DNA from: Lacibacter sediminis
GTDB taxonomy: Bacteria; Bacteroidota; Bacteroidia; Chitinophagales; Chitinophagaceae
Length of the DNA stretch: 64,000 bases
Direction of reading: 5' to 3'
Assembly: GCF_014168535.1 (NCBI RefSeq)
Contig: NZ_CP060007.1
Coordinates: 4,278,001 to 4,342,000, forward strand
Shown: positions 58,728 to 64,000 of the stretch, piece by piece
How positions within the stretch are numbered: the first letter of the stretch is position 1
Layout of the letters: every line of letters starts with the position of its first letter
The notes under the pieces: generated by a model
Told to the model about the DNA's origin: nothing
The model's database searches: none
The model's input: the letters and a program-made list of their open reading frames with translations, nothing else
Translations under genes and position numbers: made by a program

Positions 58728-59603
58728 TCAACTCAAGACATCTTTCCGGTTGAAAATATAGATAGCCGACCCTGTAAAGATGAAAATATGTAACAAAAGG
58801 ATGCCTGCACTTCTTAAAACTGCAGGTAAATTTCGAATAGTGCCAGGAATAGACATGCCATCTGCATCCACTTTCATTTCAAAAAATCCTTTCCAACCGA
58901 TCATATGCGAGGTAAAGAAAAAGTCTTTTACATTCTGAAACATTGGAATATCCAGTGTGGTAAGAATGGTAAATACAATGATCACACTCATGGTTGCAAC
59001 AATTGGTCCAAGTGAATTCTCAGCAAATATGGAAAAGAAAAATCCAAGTGATGATACCGTGATGAGCGCTATTGCTGCATACCCAAAAGCACAGAGATAA
59101 CGCCAGAAAATATCATTCCCGTTTAAAATGATGATCTCGTAACTTTTTGCATTCATCAACCCATCTGTTCCGAATATGGCCATGGACAAAAACAAACCGA
59201 GTACAGCGATCCAGATTAGCAGGATGATGGCATAGATAGCCGATGCAAGAAATTTACTCATCAGCAGTTTTGTACGGCTCACCGGTTTTGTGATCAGTAA
59301 ACGAAGCGTTCCCATGTTTGCTTCACCCGCAATCATATCTGCGCTCACCAATGCCACGAGCAGTGGCACATGTATGAGCAATGTTTGTAAAATTACAAAG
59401 CAAACAAAATATCCATTTAACGGATTACCGATCACATCAAAATTGTCTTTCACATCTTTCAACACAAAATCCATGTACTTGGCTCCATCAACATAAATGG
59501 CCAGTTGTATCAACGACACAATTGCCCACACCGCAATAAACGCAATGTATGTGCGTGGACGTTTGAATACTTTGAACAACTCAATTTTTAAAAGGCTCCA
59601 CAT
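58728..59603 (-). CDS. ABC-2 type transporter permease
   Basis: 291 residues with six hydrophobic segments (about 18-38, 70-90, 112-135, 165-190, 195-215, 265-285). N-terminal MWSLLKIELFKVFKRPRTY and MIAGEANMGTLRLLITKPVSRTKLLMSKF are typical of gliding/lipid ABC-2 permeases. Its start overlaps the ATPase gene by 23 nt. Substrate unknown. Confidence 0.9.
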   Translation of the reverse strand: MWSLLKIELFKVFKRPRTYIAFIAVWAIVSLIQLAIYVDGAKYMDFVLKDVKDNFDVIGNPLNGYFVCFVILQTLLIHVPLLVALVSADMIAGEANMGTLRLLITKPVSRTKLLMSKFLASAIYAIILLIWIAVLGLFLSMAIFGTDGLMNAKSYEIIILNGNDIFWRYLCAFGYAAIALITVSSLGFFFSIFAENSLGPIVATMSVIIVFTILTTLDIPMFQNVKDFFFTSHMIGWKGFFEMKVDADGMSIPGTIRNLPAVLRSAGILLLHIFIFTGSAIYIFNRKDVLS

Positions 59604-60516
59604 GTTGATTCGCTGTTGTGATCTTTAAAAAATAGTCTTCCAATGAATGCCTGGCAGTAATACCTAATACACTGATATTATTTTCAACCAACAGTTTTGT
59701 CAGCACCGGCACATCTTCTTTACGAAGTTTCAATTCAATACCGCCTATATCCACACCCATCAATTTATCAGCATAATTACTTTGCTTCAGCAATTGTTCG
59801 CAACGCACCTGGTCGTTTGTTTCGATATACACCACCGTATCATCCGGATGAAATAATTCTGCAACTGTTCCTTCCACCAATTTCTTTCCTTTGTCAATAA
59901 TGAGCATGCGGTTAGCGATCTGTTCCACTTCACTTAGCAAGTGCGATGAAACAAGAATGGTTTTGTTCATTTTTTCACGCAGCATTAAAATCAAATTGCG
60001 CATATCAGCAATTCCTTGTGGATCTAACCCATTCGTTGGTTCATCTAACATGATCAATTGCGGATCATGCACCAATGCAACAGCAATACCTAAACGTTGT
60101 TTCATTCCTTGCGAAAATGTACGCACTTTGCTGTTTGCACGTTGCGCAAGTCCAACCAACTCCAGTTGATCCATGAAATTTGCTTTGCTGAGTTTCACGC
60201 CACTCATTTTTGCAAACAGTTGCAATGTTTCGTATGCCGTTAAATATTTGTAGAGATCAGGGCGTTCAATTACCGCACCTGTATTACGCAGAATTTCTTT
60301 GCGGTGTTTGTAGAGATCGTAACCGAAAATTTCAATGGAACCACTCGTGGGTGTAATAAGCGTAAGTAACATACGAATTGTGGTTGATTTGCCTGCGCCA
60401 TTCTGCCCAAGAAAACCGTACACATCGCCTTTCTGTACAGTAAAAGAAAGATCGCTTACCGCTGTTATTTCGCTGAAAACCTTACTGAGTTGAGTGACCT
60501 TAATGACTGATTCCAT
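59581..60516 (-). CDS. ABC transporter ATP-binding protein
   Basis: 311 residues. Walker A GQNGAGKST (about 37-45), signature TFSQGMKQRLGIA (about 130-142), Walker B LIMLDEPTNGLDPQG and switch His in LVSSHLLSEVEQ. A C-terminal extension of about 80 residues follows (VVYIETNDQVRCEQLL ...), as in ABC-2 partners. Energises the overlapping permease. Confidence 0.94.
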   Translation of the reverse strand: MESVIKVTQLSKVFSEITAVSDLSFTVQKGDVYGFLGQNGAGKSTTIRMLLTLITPTSGSIEIFGYDLYKHRKEILRNTGAVIERPDLYKYLTAYETLQLFAKMSGVKLSKANFMDQLELVGLAQRANSKVRTFSQGMKQRLGIAVALVHDPQLIMLDEPTNGLDPQGIADMRNLILMLREKMNKTILVSSHLLSEVEQIANRMLIIDKGKKLVEGTVAELFHPDDTVVYIETNDQVRCEQLLKQSNYADKLMGVDIGGIELKLRKEDVPVLTKLLVENNISVLGITARHSLEDYFLKITTANQHVEPFKN

Positions 60517-60572
60517 AAATTTACTGCTGTAATAACACAGAAGTAAAGATAAGGTTGGAACGAACGGTAAAC

Positions 60573-60857
60573 TTATTTTGGAAGATATGTTTGCAATGCT
60601 TTCACATAGGTTTCGAAAGCGGCAATTCCTGCCGGGGTAATCTTGCAGATCGTTTGCGGGTAATTGTCTTTGAACTGTTTGATCACATCCACGTAACCCG
60701 CTTCTTTTAATTTGCTGATCTGCACACTAAGGTTTCCGGCAGTAGAGCCCGTTTTCTCTCTGATAAACGTAAACTCAGCTTCCCTAACGCCAATAAGCAG
60801 ACTCATAACGGCCAGCCGTAATTGCGAATGTAATATGGGGTCGAGTTCTTTAAACAT
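60573..60857 (-). CDS. Winged-helix transcriptional regulator
   Basis: 94 residues from ATG 60857. LDPILHSQLRLAVMSLL, then FTFIREKTGSTAGNLSVQISKLKEAGYV (recognition helix) and the wing VIKQFKDNYPQTICKITPAG: a MarR/ArsR-like HTH_34 type domain. It overlaps the membrane gene upstream by 8 nt. The ABC genes follow 57 nt later, so it may regulate this cluster. Confidence 0.88.
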   Translation of the reverse strand: MFKELDPILHSQLRLAVMSLLIGVREAEFTFIREKTGSTAGNLSVQISKLKEAGYVDVIKQFKDNYPQTICKITPAGIAAFETYVKALQTYLPK

Positions 60858-61506
60858 GTTGTTGTTTTCCCTGCAGGTATTTCTTACGGATGATAATACC
60901 GGGTACAAGCCAGGCCAATGCTGCGGATACAGCCATTAATAAAAAATCAAATTTGGTGATGGTGAATGCGCTGATGATGGCACTCACCCAGCAAACAATA
61001 CCACCAATGGTCATCAGTCTGAACTTTCGTGCAGCTCCTGTTACAATCGTTGGATAACCAAAAACAAACAGCAGGTAGGCAGAACCGTAAGTCCAGAAGT
61101 TAGGAATATCTGCTTTGCCGGTGATCTCACGATAATCGGATACGATTGGATTAAATGCATCGGCTGCTACATTATTGATAAAGTTTATCACAAACACACC
61201 AATACCAAAACAAAGCCAAACATATCCCATCACATCATCATCCCAACCTTTTGCTTTACGTTCACGACGTTCACGTATAGAAATAAATATTTGCGGAATG
61301 ATGGCCAGCAATGCCAGTAGCCAGATATCAAAAGGCATCTTCCACCTGAAATGAATGATGCAGAATTGAACAAGGCTGCAGAAGGTGATCACTGCACCCC
61401 ATAAGATTGGGCCAATACCGGTATCAACAAAATCACTTTTTGCCCGGTTGATCATTTGTTGAATGATCATTAAACTTTCCTGTTCCGTTAACGGTTTTTC
61501 CTGCAT
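60850..61506 (-). CDS. Membrane protein (paralogue of the upstream gene)
   Basis: 218 residues from ATG 61506. Soluble helical head LTEQESLMIIQQMINRAKSDFVDTG, then about five or six membrane segments, with RERRERKAKGWDDDVMGYVWLCFGIGVF in the middle and the tail WLVPGIIIRKKYLQGKQ. It matches the upstream protein in head (SLxxIxxMIxxAxxxF), in core and in tail (WIVPGYLLR), so the two are tandem paralogues. No named function. Overlaps the regulator gene by 8 nt. Confidence 0.8.
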   Translation of the reverse strand: MQEKPLTEQESLMIIQQMINRAKSDFVDTGIGPILWGAVITFCSLVQFCIIHFRWKMPFDIWLLALLAIIPQIFISIRERRERKAKGWDDDVMGYVWLCFGIGVFVINFINNVAADAFNPIVSDYREITGKADIPNFWTYGSAYLLFVFGYPTIVTGAARKFRLMTIGGIVCWVSAIISAFTITKFDFLLMAVSAALAWLVPGIIIRKKYLQGKQQHV

Positions 61507-61508
61507 GA

Positions 61509-62096
61509 TCAATGTTGTTTTTGAAAGCGTGAACGAAGTAAATAGCCGGGAACAATCCATGTGATGATAACAGCTACTGCTAAAAGCAAAAAAGAAAACT
61601 GATACGGAATAAATACCGACACCAATGCCAATATCCAGCAACTGATAGCACCAATACGCAATGCTGAAAATTTCAAAATAACCCCGGATAAAAAAGTAGG
61701 CATGCCATATAACATCAGGATAAGTGGATTAAACAACTGCGGTTGTCCACTACGTCCAATGATTATACCAACAAGGAAACCCATGATCACAAACACCAGC
61801 CAGACAAAACCAATGATTTCATCGGTGTAAGTACGCACCGTTGTACTTTTCTTTACACGGGAGAGATAGATCATCTGGTAAATAACTGTAGGGATGGTGA
61901 GCATCCACACATACATGAGATTCTTAAAGTTTCCAAAGAAATAAACAGATATAAAACTTGTTATGCTGCAAACAAGAATTACCCAACCCCACAGTAAATA
62001 CAAATGACCGTTCTCGTTGAAACGGTTCTGTGCTTTGCTGATCATTGATTCAATGAGCTGCAAGCTGTCTTTAGCTGAGAAATCCTGTTGCTCCAT
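61509..62096 (-). CDS. Membrane protein (tandem paralogue)
   Basis: 195 residues. Head MEQQDFSAKDSLQLIESMISKAQNRF, followed by about six membrane segments (LYLLWGWVILVCSITSFISVYFF and onward), the charged loop YLSRVKKSTTVRTYTDEIIGFVWLVFVIMG, and the tail VIITWIVPGYLLRSRFQKQ. Stop and next start are 2 nt apart. Probably the first gene of the membrane-membrane-regulator unit. Confidence 0.8.
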   Translation of the reverse strand: MEQQDFSAKDSLQLIESMISKAQNRFNENGHLYLLWGWVILVCSITSFISVYFFGNFKNLMYVWMLTIPTVIYQMIYLSRVKKSTTVRTYTDEIIGFVWLVFVIMGFLVGIIIGRSGQPQLFNPLILMLYGMPTFLSGVILKFSALRIGAISCWILALVSVFIPYQFSFLLLAVAVIITWIVPGYLLRSRFQKQH

Positions 62097-62160
62097 GTAT
62101 TATTGTTTAAACGTCAAAAATAAGGTAGTCCCGAAGTGTTTACTCCGGGACTAATACACA

Positions 62161-62799
62161 TTATTTACACGCATTGTATGCCTGCTCATTTTGTTGCTTT
62201 CCCCAATTTGGGTGCAATGCTGATGCAGGTTTGAATGATTCAAAAAGTTTTGCAGCTTCTTCAAATACCGGTTTTGCTTTTGCACAACCGCCACCAAATT
62301 GCTCCGGCGTTCTGCTCACACCCTGCGCTTCCCACATATAAGGACGTGGATTGGTTGGATCAAGTTTTTTTGAAAGCGCTGTGTTTTCCTGGATGATAGC
62401 ACCATACTGCATGTACCTGCTCATAGGATCAGCACTCATTTTTACTGTAGCGATCATTGCTTTTACCAAAGCGATCTCAGAATTATTTTTTTCAAACTCT
62501 TCTGCTTTGTTGATGAATACAGTTGCTTTATCAGCTAACGGATCGAATTGTTTTGGATCGTTTGTCATAAATGCATGCCACACCTGTGCAACTGCTGCAT
62601 AATAAAACGGAAGCCATTGATTTTTTTCGGCATTGCCAATACGTTCAAATGCATTTACTACATCTAACATTGCGTCGGCGGTTTTTGCTTCGCCCATTGC
62701 CTGCATATTTTTTTGCATTGCACCGGTATAACGTTCGCTCTGCGCAATAGCCCCTGTAAAAAGATGAGCAAAGAAAACAGCAAGAAGTACTTGTTTCAT
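62161..62799 (-). CDS. Secreted hypothetical protein
   Basis: 212 residues. Signal peptide (1-19, FTGAIAQS). Alpha-helical throughout, with TPR-like spacing (MLDVVNAFERIGNAEKNQWLPFYYAAVAQVWHAF; KATVFINKAEEFEKNNSEIALVKAMIATVKM; GCAKAKPVFEEAAKLFESF). A known Bacteroidota protein of unknown function. Between the 2TM gene and the membrane paralogues, same strand. Confidence 0.78.
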   Translation of the reverse strand: MKQVLLAVFFAHLFTGAIAQSERYTGAMQKNMQAMGEAKTADAMLDVVNAFERIGNAEKNQWLPFYYAAVAQVWHAFMTNDPKQFDPLADKATVFINKAEEFEKNNSEIALVKAMIATVKMSADPMSRYMQYGAIIQENTALSKKLDPTNPRPYMWEAQGVSRTPEQFGGGCAKAKPVFEEAAKLFESFKPASALHPNWGKQQNEQAYNACK

Positions 62800-62827
62800 T
62801 TTATTGTTGTTTAAAGATGAGTAAGGT

Positions 62828-63127
62828 TTATTGTTTGTTTTTTAGTTTTTCGTATTCACGTTCTACACTATTGCTTTTAGGATAAACATATGCACCAAAG
62901 TAATGTGATGCAATACCGATACCCCAGCCAAGCATTGGCCATACCGGCCAGGGAACGCCGCCACCGTAATGCTTTGCTCCATTAATTGACCATAAGATCC
63001 AGAAGAATGCATTGATCAGTAAATAAGTGATGAGATGTTGTTTGAACGATGCACGCTTTTGTGCAATCTCCCAAAGTTGTTTGTCTTTTTCTTCATTTGA
63101 ATCGGGGATTCGTTGAAAGTTACTCAT
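62828..63127 (-). CDS. 2TM domain protein
   Basis: 99 residues from ATG 63127. Two helices at about 32-48 and 60-78 with the 2TM domain pattern KRASFKQHLITYLLINAFFWILW and WPVWPMLGWGIGIASHYFGAY, and a charged tail REYEKLKNKQ. Often fused or adjacent to LytTR sensor systems; here alone. Function unknown. Confidence 0.85.
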   Translation of the reverse strand: MSNFQRIPDSNEEKDKQLWEIAQKRASFKQHLITYLLINAFFWILWSINGAKHYGGGVPWPVWPMLGWGIGIASHYFGAYVYPKSNSVEREYEKLKNKQ

Positions 63128-63155
63128 GTGATAAAGTTGAATGATGAATGATGAT

Positions 63156-64000
63156 TTATAAATTATTGTTGATGGCATCATCAGTACGGTCTACACCAAA
63201 GCTGATAAATGCACCAATGAAAATAAACATACGTGATGGTGGAACTAACTCTGTTTTACGCTGGCCATTGTATGAATAGTTGTAACCATACACCTGCTTG
63301 ATATTAAAAACATTGCTTACACTCAACACATACACAGCAAATGCTTTTGCATTCTTTTTACCAATTGAGGGCAGGTAGTTAACTGAAAAACTTACGTTAT
63401 GATAATCAGGGATACGTCCTTTGTCAGCAAAGAAAGGTTTGCTTGTGTTTTGATCGTATTGAATGTTATAATAAGGACGACCACTTGCATAGTTGTAAGA
63501 AAAGTTGAGGTTCGATTTTAACTTGGTTACAAACTTCTTCACCACAAATGATCCGGTATGCTTTGCTGCAAAGTTTGGTGTAATGGCCGTTGGGAAGTTT
63601 AAAAAATCACGCTTCGTATTGAGGAATGAATACGAGATCCAGTAATCCAGATTATTTACAGTTTTCTTATCTCTCCAGAATAATTCAAATCCACTTGCAT
63701 CACCGAAGCCATTGTTGCTGCTGCCAAGTTCACGGCCATTGATGTTTGATGTCTTTATCAGATTATCATACTGCTTATAAAATGCTTCCACACGGAAGGT
63801 TGTAAGACTTGTTGTTTTCTGGTATTGGGCAATGTAGTGTGTTGCCTTCATGAATGTAAGCGGTGCAATCGTTGGCTGGTAACGCAACTCAGGGTTCTGA
63901 TAAAAAATTCCATACGCTAATGAAGCCTGGCTCTCTTTACCCAGCTTATAAGCCAATGATACACGTGGTGCAAGATTTGTTTTATCAAGCAAAGCAGAAT
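63156..64000 (-). CDS. TonB-dependent receptor, C-terminal part (5' end outside window)
   Basis: The frame runs past base 64000, so the start is beyond the window; the 281 visible residues are the barrel C-terminus. Alternating strands with aromatic girdles are clear: APRVSLAYKLGKESQASLAYGIFYQNPE, SNLNFSYNYASGRPYYNI, VSFSVNYLPSIG, ending RMFIFIGAFISFGVDRTDDAINNNL, an extended tail after the usual terminal Phe. Family only; ligand unknown. Confidence 0.85.
   Translation of the reverse strand, partial: SALLDKTNLAPRVSLAYKLGKESQASLAYGIFYQNPELRYQPTIAPLTFMKATHYIAQYQKTTSLTTFRVEAFYKQYDNLIKTSNINGRELGSSNNGFGDASGFELFWRDKKTVNNLDYWISYSFLNTKRDFLNFPTAITPNFAAKHTGSFVVKKFVTKLKSNLNFSYNYASGRPYYNIQYDQNTSKPFFADKGRIPDYHNVSFSVNYLPSIGKKNAKAFAVYVLSVSNVFNIKQVYGYNYSYNGQRKTELVPPSRMFIFIGAFISFGVDRTDDAINNNL

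Overview
The window looks like an ordinary chromosomal stretch from a Bacteroidota bacterium, most likely Chitinophagaceae or a near relative. The evidence is: promoters of the Bacteroidota type (TTTG, 19-21 nt, TAnnTTTG) before many genes; almost no Shine-Dalgarno sequences; C-terminal type IX secretion (T9SS) sorting domains on two large secreted proteins; TonB-dependent receptors; a Bacteroidota-type leucyl-tRNA synthetase; and many Bacteroidota-restricted DUFs (DUF3098, DUF2911, DUF1501/DUF1800). Base composition is moderately AT-rich. I see no phage, insertion sequence, CRISPR array, rRNA or tRNA. Assignment is by recognition of motifs and families; no database search was run.

Layout. 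1-2.4 kb: end of a sterol desaturase-like gene, then a zinc phospholipase/S1-P1-fold protein and a DUF502 membrane protein on the minus strand. 2.4-9.5 kb: a TetR regulator with a large palindromic operator, followed by a TolC-like channel, a lipoprotein adaptor and a 1189-residue RND pump. 9.6-12 kb: an AIM24-like protein, then an arsenic cluster of arsR, arsenite methyltransferase and a previously unmarked 25-residue cysteine-rich ORF. 12-15.3 kb: SDR, NTF2-like protein, adenylate kinase, msrB, DUF2721. 15.3-22.4 kb (minus): TonB receptor, DUF1501 and DUF1800 proteins, thiolase. 22.5-27 kb: pyrD, terC, ruvB, an F420/NADP-reductase-like protein, an M23 peptidase. 27-38 kb: two tricorn-like S41 proteases on opposite strands, with a vanadium-haloperoxidase-like lipoprotein, an AraC regulator and hypotheticals between. 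38-43 kb: lipoproteins, leuS, a papain-like cysteine protease. 43-47.5 kb (plus): ftsX, DUF3098, uppP, an MFS protein, an MBL hydrolase. 47.6-57.9 kb: DUF3108, a flippase-like membrane protein, ruvC, HIT, greA, DUF2911, a 2-hydroxyacid dehydrogenase, rsmA, T9SS cargo, pdxA. 58-64 kb (all minus): LolA-like protein, ABC permease and ATPase, a winged-helix regulator with two paralogous membrane proteins, and the end of a second TonB receptor.

Most interesting points. (1) The cysteine-rich microprotein ORF after arsM, with three CC pairs like those at the ArsM C-terminus. (2) A promoter plus intrinsic-terminator hairpin in the greA leader, predicting a short RNA of about 50 nt that resembles the E. 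coli GraL arrangement. (3) Islands of degenerate short-word repeats at gene ends, one of which lies in frame inside pyrD and probably another in leuS. (4) A vanadium-haloperoxidase homologue that has lost its catalytic histidines. (5) A predicted leaderless GTG-started rsmA. (6) ruvC without a usable ATG, overlapping its divergent neighbour head to head.
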